From Rhizobium sp. PDO1-076 (GTDB lineage Bacteria > Pseudomonadota > Alphaproteobacteria > Rhizobiales > Rhizobiaceae), in NCBI RefSeq assembly GCF_000247475.1, contig NZ_AHZC01000397.1:30495-94494 (forward strand): 64,000 nucleotides of DNA, given 5' to 3'. Made by a program: the position numbers and the translations under genes. The notes under the pieces are model-generated. The model ran no database searches. It was not told where the DNA came from and saw only the letters and a list, made by a program, of their open reading frames with translations. The first letter of the stretch is position 1, and every line of letters begins with the position of its first letter. Shown piece by piece: positions 1 through 7,255 of this stretch.

Positions 1-578
1 TCGCGGAAGGAAGTGTCCTCGATGCGATTGCCGGCTTCCACCTGCATCGCGGCGTTCTGGCGGTCGGCTGCCGCCATGAGCCGCCTGCACTTGCAGCACA
101 CGTGGCGGCGTTGCCGGAGCATGCACTGGTGCTGGTTGGCTGCGGCATTTCCAATCACGACAATATCGGCTCGCTGTTTCGCAATGCTGCCGGCTTTATA
201 GCCGATGCCGTGCTGCTGGACGAGACCTGCTGCGATCCGCTGTACCGGAAGGCACTGCGCGTTTCTGTCGGTTCGGTGTTGACGACCCCCTATAGCCGGC
301 AGGGCTCGGCGGAGGCCCTGCTGGGTACGCTTGCCGAAGCCGGGTTCGAGATCTGGGCTTTGTCACCGTCGGGCAGTGTTGAGATCGGAGAGATCAGGCC
401 GGGGCGGCGCGTTGCGCTGGTCATGGGCACTGAGGGAGAGGGGCTGTCGGCGTCTATCCTCGATCGCTTCCAGTCAGCCCGCATTGCGCAGGCGCCTGGC
501 CTCGACAGCCTGAATGTCGGTACGGCAAGCGGGATCGCGCTCTACCATCTCTCCCGGGCGATGGGCAGGCTTGGCTGA
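1..578 (+). CDS. TrmH/SpoU-family RNA 2'-O-methyltransferase (5' end cut by window)
   Basis: The reading frame is open from base 3, so the start lies off the left edge; the GTG at 102 is internal. It encodes a SAM-dependent RNA ribose methyltransferase of the SPOUT superfamily. The three family motifs are visible: an N-H-D-N-I-G-S-L-F-R-N block (motif 1), A-L-V-M-G-T-E-G-E-G-L (motif 2) and S-L-N-V-G-T-A-S-G-I-A-L near the C-terminus (motif 3, part of the trefoil knot that binds SAM). Residues before GTG 102 read HRGVLAVG, which fits the linker before the catalytic domain in this family. The tRNA or rRNA target cannot be told from this fragment. The facing gene ends 11 bases downstream. Confidence 0.9.
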   Translation, partial: AEGSVLDAIAGFHLHRGVLAVGCRHEPPALAAHVAALPEHALVLVGCGISNHDNIGSLFRNAAGFIADAVLLDETCCDPLYRKALRVSVGSVLTTPYSRQGSAEALLGTLAEAGFEIWALSPSGSVEIGEIRPGRRVALVMGTEGEGLSASILDRFQSARIAQAPGLDSLNVGTASGIALYHLSRAMGRLG

Positions 579-589
579 ATTCCTGATCG

Positions 590-1771
590 TCACTCAGCCG
601 GGGAAGGCTGGCTTGTCTGGCCTGGCTGGCTGCGGGCAAGCTTCGGGTCCATGGCAATGACCCGGTCGACGAGGCTCTTCTGCACGCCAGGCTTCTGCGC
701 CTGAGCCAGGAGGTCAGAGATAGGCGAAGTCGCCCCTTCTGTCGCTGCGGTCAGGACGATCATCTTGGCAGCAATGTCGCTCAATTCTTCGCGCAACGCG
801 TTGTCGTCGGTTGTCGCCTTGGCGCGCAGCAGCCGGTCGGTCAGGGCAGCCTGGCGGGCACGGATCTCTTCGGCAAGGCGTTCAGGGTCGACCTGTGCAG
901 GTGCCGGCAGGGTGTCGTCTTCGGTCATGTCGAGATCCTTGATGTCGGGGACCGGAAGATCTGCCTGCTTCAGGGCGCGAAATGCGGTTCGAAGCTGAGC
1001 GTTTGCAGTCTTCAGTTTGGCCTTGAATTCGGCGGCTTCGCGCGTGCGGCGTTCCAGCGACGTTTCGAGATCGGCGCGATCGGCCATCTTGCGGGACAGG
1101 TGATCATCGAGCCGGAGTGCCTTGTGCTCCTCCTGGGTGAGGCGGATTTCGGCATCCCTTGCACGCTTTACCAGCAACTTGTTCTCGCGGCGCAGTTCTT
1201 CGCGCTCGTCGCGCATCGATTGAACGCGGGTCTTGAGCACATCGATCTCGGTGTCGCGGCTGATGGCCTCGATGCGCATGCTGTCAACGTCGGACATGAT
1301 GCGGCCGATACGGCGTGCCAGATCCTCAAGCTCAAGGTCTTTCGCCGCGCTGGCGATTTCGGCGCGCTTCAAGGTTTCCCTGACCGTCGAGGCGTCCACC
1401 TCCGAGCGGCGCAGCCTGGAGCGGAGGTCGGCTGCCTCCGTGCTCATCTCGTTGATCTGGCCCTTGTGTTCCTGATTGTCGGCAACCAGACGGCTGGCCT
1501 CGCTGGCAAGCGTCTCGTTCGACAAGGTCAGTGACAGGGACTTTTCCCGCTCGCGGGTGAGTTCATGCATGGTGCGGGCGTTTTCGGCGGCGTAGAGCGC
1601 GCGGACCATGTCCTTCTGCGCGCGGATCTCCTGCGGGCTGAGCGGCATGGTCGCTTTCAGCCTGTTCTCCGTATAGAGAACGACGCGTTGATGGATCGCA
1701 GGTGCAAGCAGCATCACCAGAAGCGCTGCGGCCATAAATCCCAATCCGAAAAGCAGGGCATATTCAATCAC
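590..1771 (-). CDS. Membrane-anchored coiled-coil protein, unknown function
   Basis: A 393-residue protein with one hydrophobic N-terminal segment (about residues 3-25), then a long Glu/Arg/Lys-rich region (about 45-280) with heptad-like spacing that should form coiled coil, and a shorter C-terminal part rich in Ala and Asp. No catalytic motif is visible. It is probably inner-membrane anchored with the coiled coil in the cytoplasm. I do not recognise a named family. A TTAACCAC motif lies 44 bases upstream of the start, close to the CtrA recognition octamer, so cell-cycle control is possible but unproven. Confidence 0.75.
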   Translation of the reverse strand: MIEYALLFGLGFMAAALLVMLLAPAIHQRVVLYTENRLKATMPLSPQEIRAQKDMVRALYAAENARTMHELTREREKSLSLTLSNETLASEASRLVADNQEHKGQINEMSTEAADLRSRLRRSEVDASTVRETLKRAEIASAAKDLELEDLARRIGRIMSDVDSMRIEAISRDTEIDVLKTRVQSMRDEREELRRENKLLVKRARDAEIRLTQEEHKALRLDDHLSRKMADRADLETSLERRTREAAEFKAKLKTANAQLRTAFRALKQADLPVPDIKDLDMTEDDTLPAPAQVDPERLAEEIRARQAALTDRLLRAKATTDDNALREELSDIAAKMIVLTAATEGATSPISDLLAQAQKPGVQKSLVDRVIAMDPKLARSQPGQTSQPSPAE

Positions 1772-1814
1772 GGTCGCGCGCCATTTCAGCGTTCAGGCAT
1801 ATGTTAGAAGATAT

Positions 1815-1822
1815 TTAACCAC
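1815..1822 (+). promoter_or_regulatory. Candidate CtrA half-motif (TTAACCAC)
   Basis: TTAACCAC differs by one base from the octamer TTAACCAT associated with CtrA in alphaproteobacteria. It sits upstream of the minus-strand coiled-coil gene starting at 1771. A single octamer is weak evidence alone; the neighbouring ctrA pathway genes raise its plausibility. Confidence 0.3.
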
Positions 1823-1934
1823 GGCCATCTGCCCTCGACAAGCCTCGGAGGCAAGCGTCAGGATCAGATTGCGTCGTTATGGCTAACGACATCAAAGTGA
1901 GCTTGTGCGAGCCTGAGTATGGAAATGTCCGAGG

Positions 1935-2522
1935 TCAGAAAGGGTTCCAGGTCGGGGCACGGGTCAGCTTCAGATAGCCGACATTGATGCCCAGACGGGC
2001 ACCGATGCCCGTGCGGATCGGGACGAGGACAACGTCACGGCTCTTCAGGACCGTCATGCCGACGCCGGCGACGACGTAGGCCGAACCACTGACGCCGCCG
2101 TAGCGGGCATAGAGCGTATCAACCGCGGGCAGGTCGTAGACCAGCATCATCGTTCGCGTGCCATTGCCACCATAATCGATGCCGAGCGAGGGCCCCTGCC
2201 AGAAGACTTCATGCTGGCCGACATTCTTGGTGTAGAGCATGCCCTCGCCATAGGTCAGACCGGCAATCAGTGCGCCGGAGCCTTCCTGTCCAAGGATGTA
2301 GCCATTTGGCAGGCCGTGGGTTTCGAAGGCCTGTTCGATGACCTTGGCAAGAGCGCCGCTGGTTTCACCGAAGAAGCCGTGGCCGGCATCGACCACTTCC
2401 TGGATTGAGTATTCGCCTGCGGCTTCGGCTGGACGCATGGTCGTGACAAAGCCCGCGATGGCCATGGCGGCTGCGATCATGAGACGCGCGGCCGAAAGAT
2501 GACGGGTTGGCAAAAGACGCAT
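1935..2522 (-). CDS. eipA: DUF1134 periplasmic protein, EipA-like
   Basis: A 195-residue exported protein with an N-terminal signal peptide (basic start, hydrophobic stretch, cleavage likely near the AEAAG at about residues 33-37). The rest matches the DUF1134 family: conserved blocks include GSGALIAGLTYGEG, a GIDYGGNG segment and a C-terminal NVGYLKLTR. In Brucella the family member EipA is periplasmic, supports cell-envelope integrity and is a direct CtrA target; equivalence here is inferred from family and location. It is transcribed divergently from chpT, and the 191-base spacer has a CtrA-box-like motif. Confidence 0.85.
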   Translation of the reverse strand: MRLLPTRHLSAARLMIAAAMAIAGFVTTMRPAEAAGEYSIQEVVDAGHGFFGETSGALAKVIEQAFETHGLPNGYILGQEGSGALIAGLTYGEGMLYTKNVGQHEVFWQGPSLGIDYGGNGTRTMMLVYDLPAVDTLYARYGGVSGSAYVVAGVGMTVLKSRDVVLVPIRTGIGARLGINVGYLKLTRAPTWNPF

Positions 2523-2594
2523 GGGGCCTCCTAGATGCGAAGCCGATGGATTCGGCCTCTCCGATGGGGGTAATCGAACTTACCGAGGATCGTC

Positions 2595-2610
2595 TTAATA
2601 ATCGGTTTAC
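2595..2610 (+). promoter_or_regulatory. Candidate CtrA box TTAA-N7-TTTAC between eipA and chpT
   Basis: The sequence TTAA, seven bases, TTTAC differs by one base from the CtrA consensus TTAA-N7-TTAAC. It lies between the divergent starts of eipA (2522) and chpT (2714), 73 bases from the first and 104 from the second. It could serve either promoter; proximity favours eipA, whose Brucella counterpart is CtrA-regulated. Confidence 0.5.
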
Positions 2611-2713
2611 CAAATATGGTGTCATTATGACCATATGGTATCCGACCGGTTCGCAACCCGTGCCAGACACGACTGCGCTCTGTATCGTCGGTTAAAATCT
2701 TCTGGAGAGACCG

Positions 2714-3355
2714 ATGGCGAAAAATATCAACCTCACCCTCGCAGGCCCCGATCTCGCGGCACTGCTGTGCAGCCGTGTGTGCCACGACGTGATTTCGCCG
2801 GTCGGTGCGATCAACAACGGCCTGGAACTGCTCGACGAGGGTGGTGCGGATGCCGATGCGATGGACCTGATCCGGACCAGCGCGCTGAATGCTTCGGTCC
2901 GGTTGAAGTTTGCCAGGCTTGCCTTTGGCGCCTCCGGTTCCGTGGGCGCCTCGATCGACACCGGAGAAGCGGAAAAGGCGGCGAAGGATTTCGCGCTCGC
3001 CGAAAAGAAGACTGAAGTCACCTGGAGCGGACCGCGCGCGATCATCGCGAAGAACCGCGTCAAGCTTCTGATGAACCTGTTTCTGGTCGCCTACGGTGCC
3101 ATTCCGCGCGGCGGTTCGCTCGACATCTCGCTGGAGAACCCGGAAACGGATGCCAAGTTCAAGATTGTCGCCAAAGGCCGCATGCTGCGCGTCCCGCCAA
3201 AATTCGCCGAAATTTTGACAGGCACCCTGGAGGAGGCGGTCGATGCCCATACGATCCAGCCTTACTACACCATCCTGCTGGCCGACGAATGCGGAATGGA
3301 GCTGAAATTCATCCCCAGCGAGGGCGAGATTGCCTTTACCGCCGAGGTTATCTGA
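2714..3355 (+). CDS. chpT: ChpT histidine phosphotransferase
   Basis: A 213-residue protein whose N-terminus carries the ChpT signature S-R-V-C-H-D-V-I-S-P-V-G-A, with the phosphorylated His at residue 24. ChpT is a dimeric phosphotransferase resembling a histidine kinase that has lost ATP binding. It relays phosphate from the hybrid kinase CckA to CtrA and CpdR in the cytoplasm. The C-terminal half is the degenerate HATPase-like domain, with no intact N, G1 or G2 boxes visible. Its start has a TCTGGAGAGA ribosome site. Location within 1.4 kb of ctrA, with eipA divergent, supports the call. Confidence 0.93.
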   Translation: MAKNINLTLAGPDLAALLCSRVCHDVISPVGAINNGLELLDEGGADADAMDLIRTSALNASVRLKFARLAFGASGSVGASIDTGEAEKAAKDFALAEKKTEVTWSGPRAIIAKNRVKLLMNLFLVAYGAIPRGGSLDISLENPETDAKFKIVAKGRMLRVPPKFAEILTGTLEEAVDAHTIQPYYTILLADECGMELKFIPSEGEIAFTAEVI

Positions 3356-3470
3356 CATCGTCCCGTTTCGAGACGAAGTTGTATTCCCATCGGTAACATT
3401 TCCTTAGTTGAACTCGGATAGGCTTATCGGGATTAATCGTTGTCTCCTGGCGGAGACAGAGGAGTTTACC

Positions 3471-3833
3471 ATGCAGCGTTTGATGATCGCAGATGGCTCC
3501 GACATTGTGCGCAAGGTCGGCAAGAAGATCCTGTCTGAGCTCGGTTTCGATATATCCGAAGCCGGATCCGGCCGCGAGGCATTGGCTCGTTGCGAGCGCG
3601 AACTGCCGCATATTATCATCGTCGATGCCGGCATGGACGATGCTCTCGACCTGATCACCAATCTGCGCGCCCTGCCTGACGGCAAGGCCGTCAAGATCTA
3701 CTACTGCGTCGTCGAGGCAGACCTGAAGACGATGATGGCGGGCAAGCGTGCAGGCGCCAACGAGTTCCTGCTGAAGCCGTTCGACCGCAAGATCCTGACG
3801 GATACTTTTGGCGGCAAGGCGATCGCTGCCTGA
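3471..3833 (+). CDS. Stand-alone receiver-domain protein (degenerate acidic pocket)
   Basis: A 120-residue single receiver domain starting at ATG 3471 after a GGAG site. The probable phosphoacceptor is Asp52 (IIIVDAGMDD) and the conserved Lys is Lys102 in FLLKPF. The usual acidic pair after the first strand is reduced to one Asp (ADGS, Asp8), and the switch Thr/Ser position appears to be Cys79 or thereabouts. It may therefore bind partners with unusual phosphorylation behaviour. There is no output domain, so it should act by protein contact or as a phosphate sink. It lies between chpT and ctrA, 115 bases after chpT, and has its own terminator. Confidence 0.8.
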   Translation: MQRLMIADGSDIVRKVGKKILSELGFDISEAGSGREALARCERELPHIIIVDAGMDDALDLITNLRALPDGKAVKIYYCVVEADLKTMMAGKRAGANEFLLKPFDRKILTDTFGGKAIAA

Positions 3834-3859
3834 AGGCACAGACCTATGATTCGAAGGAG

Positions 3860-3888
3860 AAGGGCGGGCCATCGGCGCCGCCCTTTTT
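3860..3888 (+). terminator. Rho-independent terminator after receiver gene
   Basis: An 8-bp perfect stem (AAGGGCGG with CCGCCCTT) is followed by a run of T, 26 bases after the receiver gene's stop codon. Confidence 0.8.
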
Positions 3889-3956
3889 GCATGGGTTTTC
3901 CGGCGTCTATCCCCGCGCTATCGCCCAGGCCGGGCACGATCGACCTGTTTCAGGAC

Positions 3957-3990
3957 ACAAAAAAGCCCGCGTCGTTAAACGCGGGCTTTG
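3957..3990 (-). terminator. ctrA terminator (works on minus strand)
   Basis: A perfect 10-bp stem, AAAGCCCGCG with CGCGGGCTTT, closes an 8-base loop. Read on the minus strand it ends in a run of T and lies 18 bases past the ctrA stop. It is symmetrical enough to act in both directions. Confidence 0.85.
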
Positions 3991-4008
3991 TCTGGAAGTA
4001 TGATCGAA

Positions 4009-4710
4009 TCAGGCGGTTTCTGAGTATTCCGCACCGTCCGGCTCGCGCAGCACGTAGCCGCGGCCCCAGACCGTTTCGATATAGTTCGCACCGCCAGCCG
4101 CATTTGCGAGCTTCTTGCGCAGCTTGCAGATGAAGACGTCGATAATCTTCAGTTCAGGCTCGTCCATGCCGCCGTAAAGGTGGTTCAGGAACATTTCCTT
4201 GGTCAGTGTCGTGCCCTTGCGCAGCGAGAGCAGTTCGAGCATCTGGTATTCTTTGCCGGTCAGATGAACGCGCTGGCCGCCGACTTCGACGGTCTTGGCG
4301 TCGAGGTTCACGATCAGTTCGCCGGTGATGATGATCGACTGGGCGTGGCCCTTCGAGCGGCGGACAATGGCATGAATACGGGCAACGAGTTCGTCCTTGT
4401 GGAACGGCTTCGTCATGTAATCGTCAGCGCCAAAACCGAGACCGCGCACCTTGTCTTCGATGCCTGCCATACCGGACAGGATAAGGATCGGTGTCTTAAC
4501 CTTCGACAGGCGCAGAGTGCGAAGCACTTCGTAGCCGGACATGTCGGGGAGATTGAGGTCGAGCAGAATGATGTCGTAGTCGTAGAGTTTGCCCAGGTCG
4601 ACGCCTTCTTCGCCCAGGTCAGTGGTATAGACGTTGAAGCTCTCGGACTTCAGCATCAATTCGATGCTCTGAGCCGTAGCGCTGTCGTCTTCAATGAGTA
4701 GAACCCGCAT
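4009..4710 (-). CDS. ctrA: Cell-cycle response regulator CtrA
   Basis: A 233-residue OmpR-class response regulator. The receiver domain (about 1-120) has the acidic pair Asp8/Asp9, phosphoacceptor Asp51 ([12 protein letters not shown]) and Lys in MTKPFH. The C-terminal winged helix (about 125-225) includes the [13 protein letters not shown] and [11 protein letters not shown] segments typical of CtrA. CtrA is the master regulator of division, flagellum and replication genes in alphaproteobacteria and is activated through CckA-ChpT. The start has an AAGGGGAT ribosome site. The extreme C-terminus ends Glu-Thr-Ala rather than the Ala-Ala degradation tag of Caulobacter. The upstream spacer carries a CtrA octamer and four GANTC sites. 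Confidence 0.97.
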   Translation of the reverse strand: MRVLLIEDDSATAQSIELMLKSESFNVYTTDLGEEGVDLGKLYDYDIILLDLNLPDMSGYEVLRTLRLSKVKTPILILSGMAGIEDKVRGLGFGADDYMTKPFHKDELVARIHAIVRRSKGHAQSIIITGELIVNLDAKTVEVGGQRVHLTGKEYQMLELLSLRKGTTLTKEMFLNHLYGGMDEPELKIIDVFICKLRKKLANAAGGANYIETVWGRGYVLREPDGAEYSETA

Positions 4711-4799
4711 ATTTATCCCCTTTACCGCCGCCGAAAGGTCGAGTTGGCCCCCTACGCGATACGGATCCAGTCGTTGCCTGATTTGAAGGCTGCCACCAA

Positions 4800-4807
4800 A
4801 TGGTTAA
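4800..4807 (-). promoter_or_regulatory. CtrA octamer TTAACCAT upstream of ctrA
   Basis: The reverse strand reads TTAACCAT exactly, about 90 bases upstream of the ctrA start codon. This matches the octamer linked to CtrA binding in alphaproteobacteria and suggests autoregulation. Confidence 0.55.
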
Positions 4808-4815
4808 CAAATTCT

Positions 4816-4945
4816 GATTCCCTCTGGCAAGGTGTAACGAATTTATTAAGCAAAGAAAGCAGTCTCCTGATTTTTCATGTGTTTCGGTCATCGCCACACT
4901 TGAATCAGAGCAACAGGAAATTCCCGTAACCGATTCATTTGACTC
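4816..4945. promoter_or_regulatory. Cluster of four GANTC methylation sites upstream of ctrA
   Basis: GATTC at 4816, GAATC at 4902, GATTC at 4932 and GACTC at 4941. GANTC is the target of the cell-cycle adenine methyltransferase CcrM. Chance frequency is about one per 256 bases, so four in 130 bases is a local excess. In Caulobacter a ctrA promoter is controlled by the methylation state of such a site. Confidence 0.55.
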
Positions 4946-5149
4946 ATCATTGTCATCAGCCGTTTTGAGGCCCTGGCATTTACTGACCCTTAAGTGATCG
5001 GGCTTATCATTAACGATGCCCGTAAACGAAAGGTTACCAGCGGTAGCTTTTTGTTAACGTCGCGGACTTTTTTTGGACGAATCGTTTGCATGCGGGTGTG
5101 TTGAGTAAGCAAGTGTGGCGGGGGGTCTCGCATCACGGGAGTATTGCGT

Positions 5150-5500
5150 ATGAAGTCGCGTGAGAGCCTGGTACGCCTGAAAGGTTTTCAGGTTACCGAA
5201 AAGCGTCGGCAATTGCAGCAGTTGCAGTCAATGATGGCGGAGTTCGAAAGGATGGCGAAAGAGCTTGAGGCTCAGATCGGCATCGAGGAGAAAAAATCCG
5301 GCATTACCGACCCTAACCATTTTGCCTATCCCACCTTTGCCAAGGCAGCTCGCCAGCGCGCGGACAACCTTCAGGTCTCTATCCGGGAACTGAAAGTCCA
5401 GCAGGAAGCGGCCGATTTGGCGTTGGAAGAAGCCGAGGCAGAATATGCCAAGGCATCGGCTCTTGAAGAGCGGGACAGCCAGATGCGGGTTAGAGCCTGA
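5150..5500 (+). CDS. fliJ: FliJ-like coiled-coil protein
   Basis: A 116-residue, almost entirely helical, charged protein resembling the short alphaproteobacterial FliJ type (general chaperone and ATPase-stalk component of the flagellar export apparatus). ATG 5150 is chosen over TTG 5144 because GGGAG at 5137 is correctly spaced. It is divergent from ctrA, as expected for a flagellar gene under CtrA control. Short coiled-coil proteins are easily over-assigned, so the FliJ role is probable rather than certain. No other flagellar genes lie nearby. Confidence 0.7.
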   Translation: MKSRESLVRLKGFQVTEKRRQLQQLQSMMAEFERMAKELEAQIGIEEKKSGITDPNHFAYPTFAKAARQRADNLQVSIRELKVQQEAADLALEEAEAEYAKASALEERDSQMRVRA

Positions 5501-5620
5501 ACATCGTGTCTGCAATGTTCAAATAGACGGGCGCAGTTTTCACTGCGTCCGTCACTTTGGCTCATCGACTTGAGCCTGTCGCCCCCAAGCGCATGAAGCG
5601 ATCGGGCCAGGGCCGGCGGT

Positions 5621-5908
5621 TTATCCGTTGAGCACATCACGCCATTCGGGATGGCGATCCATCTGGGCATGGAAAAAAGGGCAGAGCGGAATGATTTTCC
5701 AGCCGCCCTTGCGAGCCTCCTCCACAGCATAGAGCGCAAGAGCCTGACCGGCGCCGGTGCCCCGCATCGCATCCGGGACTTCCGTGTGATCGATGATGAT
5801 CAAGGCGGGCGAAGCGCGCGAAAATGTCATGATCGCGGGGTCGACGATCCCGTCCGCCTTGCCAAGATAACGTCCGCCCGAACCGGTCTGCTCAAAAGTG
5901 ATGTTCAT
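5621..5908 (-). CDS. Small GNAT-fold acetyltransferase (Acetyltransf_CG type)
   Basis: A 95-residue short N-acetyltransferase of the YidJ/Acetyltransf_CG class. Visible features are a core strand with IDHTEVPDAMRGTGAGQAL (the acetyl-CoA binding loop, RGTGAG) and the characteristic C-terminal LCPFFHAQMDRHPEWRDVL, with the family's reactive Cys. The start at 5908 is chosen because GGAGG precedes it by five bases; a longer in-frame form to 5983 lacks such a site and conservation. The substrate is unknown. Confidence 0.85.
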   Translation of the reverse strand: MNITFEQTGSGGRYLGKADGIVDPAIMTFSRASPALIIIDHTEVPDAMRGTGAGQALALYAVEEARKGGWKIIPLCPFFHAQMDRHPEWRDVLNG

Positions 5909-6013
5909 CAATGCCTCCGTTGCCCCGTTGATGGTTCCTGAATAGCATCGGCCCGTGCCAAGCGACAATTGCCTGTCTGGCACACGCAGCGTTCACACTT
6001 GGCGGAAGTTTGC

Positions 6014-6493
6014 GTGTTGATCTGGTTGAAGGCCCTGCTGTTGATCCTGGCGCCGGCATTTCTGGCACTGGGGATCAGCCTGCCGCTGATGCGTTTTGAA
6101 AGTTTCTATGTCTTTTCCGAGGAGCCGTCGCTGCTGTCGATCATCGGCTCAATCTGGCACGGGGGAGACGGACTGCTGTCGGTGATCGTCGGGCTTGTCT
6201 CGGTGGTGTTTCCGGCGGTCAAGCTGCTGGGGCTTGCGGCGGAACATCTGAATGCGGCCGAACACCGGCAGGGCGGATGGATCGGAACGCTTGTTCCTGT
6301 CCTGTCGCGCTGGTCGATGATGGATGTGCTGCTGGTGGCGCTGGTGATTTTCGCGGCCAAGACGACGGGGCTGGTGCAGGCTTTTTCCCAGCCGGGACTG
6401 TGGTTCTATGCCGGATCGGTTGTGCTTGCCGCCATTCTGCATCGGCTGCCGGCCCGCGGAACTTTGTCGGAGCCCATGCCGCAAAAAGGGTAA
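6014..6493 (+). CDS. PqiA-domain (paraquat-inducible protein A-like) membrane protein
   Basis: About 160 residues with four predicted membrane segments. It carries the PqiA motif: a loop with LPLMRF after helix 1, FPAVKLLGL after helix 2, and LSRWSMMDVLLVAL before helix 3. The family belongs to envelope lipid-transport systems in E. coli, normally as a tandem domain with MCE partners. Here it is a single domain without an MCE gene nearby. The start is uncertain: GTG 6014 follows a GGCGGAAG site, and TTG 6017 is equally possible. Confidence 0.75.
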   Translation: MLIWLKALLLILAPAFLALGISLPLMRFESFYVFSEEPSLLSIIGSIWHGGDGLLSVIVGLVSVVFPAVKLLGLAAEHLNAAEHRQGGWIGTLVPVLSRWSMMDVLLVALVIFAAKTTGLVQAFSQPGLWFYAGSVVLAAILHRLPARGTLSEPMPQKG

Positions 6494-6522
6494 AACCGGC
6501 AGGGCGAGCCGTGCCGGTTTTC
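6492..6522 (+). terminator. Terminator after PqiA-like gene
   Basis: A 10-bp perfect stem (AAAACCGGCA with TGCCGGTTTT) overlaps the end of the PqiA-like gene by two bases and ends in a short T run. Confidence 0.7.
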
Positions 6523-6577
6523 CGATGGGGTCTGTTTCAAAACTGTCTTGCGCCGCTGACTTGCGGCGCCCAATAGC

Positions 6578-6853
6578 TTAATGACGATATTGCTGAATTC
6601 TGGTTGTCCGCAGGCCCGGCAAGCCATGGTCAGAAATGGAGGACTGCCAGGAGAGGAATTCCTCGACTGTCAGGGTATAGCGTTCGCAGGCTTCTTCCAG
6701 GCTCAACAGGCCACCGCGAACAGCGGCGACAACCTCGGCCTTACGACGGATCACCCAACGGCGCGTATTGGCCGGGGGCAGATCGGCAATCGTCAGCGGG
6801 CTGCCATCGGGACCGATGACATATTTCACTCGGGGGCGGATCATTTCGGTCAT
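6578..6853 (-). CDS. sciP: CtrA inhibitor SciP (DUF1153)
   Basis: A 91-residue DUF1153 protein, the usual length. The N-terminal RPRVKYVIGPDGSPLT stretch and the helix-turn-helix core (WVIRRKAEVVAAVRGGLLS, then ACERYTLTVEEFLSW) are near-invariant in SciP. In Caulobacter SciP binds DNA-bound CtrA and blocks RNA polymerase recruitment at CtrA-activated promoters. Its presence 1.9 kb from ctrA gives both activator and inhibitor in one neighbourhood. Both its neighbours are on the plus strand. Upstream, TTAA-N7-CTAA at 6907 is a poor CtrA-box match. Confidence 0.93.
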   Translation of the reverse strand: MTEMIRPRVKYVIGPDGSPLTIADLPPANTRRWVIRRKAEVVAAVRGGLLSLEEACERYTLTVEEFLSWQSSISDHGLPGLRTTRIQQYRH

Positions 6854-7255
6854 TGGACTCTCTATACATACTCAAGACCACACACCCGCATCCTAGAGCC
6901 GAGGCTTTAAAATTTGCCTAAGCACGTTGTAAGCATTTGATAATAATTTTTGCCGTTCGCGGTAGGCATGTTTTGCTGATTCTACCTCACTCTGCGTAAA
7001 CTTGCGGCATGTGCATAGGAGTTATGCAATTACCCCTCTACTCGGGCGCAACCATTCATGGCATTACACCTGCGAAATCTCTGGTTCCTCTGGATTTGAC
7101 AAGGCCGGGCGGCAAAGCTGCCCGGTTGATTGTCGTTTTTCAGTCGCCGCAAGATCGGCAACAGGCCCAGTGGATACAAGTCCCTGCATGGGATGCATTC
7201 TAGTTCACATGCTTTCAATTTCCGGCTGGGCACATGCCCTGTCGAAAGGAGCTTT
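6854..7255. other. 402-base spacer between sciP and luxR-type gene
   Basis: This holds the sciP promoter (minus strand) and the promoter and leader of the LuxR-type gene (plus strand). A hairpin at 7105-7125 followed by TTGATTGTCGTTTTT looks terminator-like. A short frame starting at 7024 (about 59 codons) is not obviously coding. The region may encode a small RNA or a leader transcript; nothing was recognised. Confidence 0.4.
7105..7135 (+). terminator. Terminator-like hairpin inside sciP-luxR spacer
   Basis: The stem CCGGGC/GCCCGG extends by three more pairs (one G-T wobble) to a three-base AAA loop, then a T-rich tail ending in TTTTT. It lies 120 bases upstream of the LuxR-type start and follows no annotated plus-strand gene. 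Confidence 0.4.

Larger units (their letters stand above)
4711..5149. other. Intergenic control region between ctrA and the fliJ-like gene
   Basis: A 439-base, comparatively AT-rich spacer between divergent genes. It contains a TTAACCAT octamer on the minus strand, several further TTAA sites (for example at 4845 and near 5010 and 5054) and four GANTC sites in 130 bases. No open frame with coding character was seen. It should hold the ctrA promoters (minus strand) and the fliJ promoter (plus strand). Confidence 0.75.

Noticed and set aside
2531..3358. Long minus-strand frame opposite chpT
   Set aside because: It overlaps the well-supported chpT gene and has no recognisable domain or conserved composition; it is a GC-rich antisense shadow.
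4838..4848. Second CtrA box candidate at TTAA near 4845
   Set aside because: The partner half-site reads GTTAC with the wrong register for TTAA-N7-TTAAC; too weak to list on its own.
6550..6570. Hairpin GCGCCGC/GCGGCGC just after sciP as its terminator
   Set aside because: Stem is good, but no T run follows on the minus strand; left unannotated.
7009..7203. Small open frame upstream of the LuxR-type gene
   Set aside because: The AGGAG motif is only two bases from the ATG at 7024, codon use is not coding-like and no homology is recognised; kept only as part of the spacer description.
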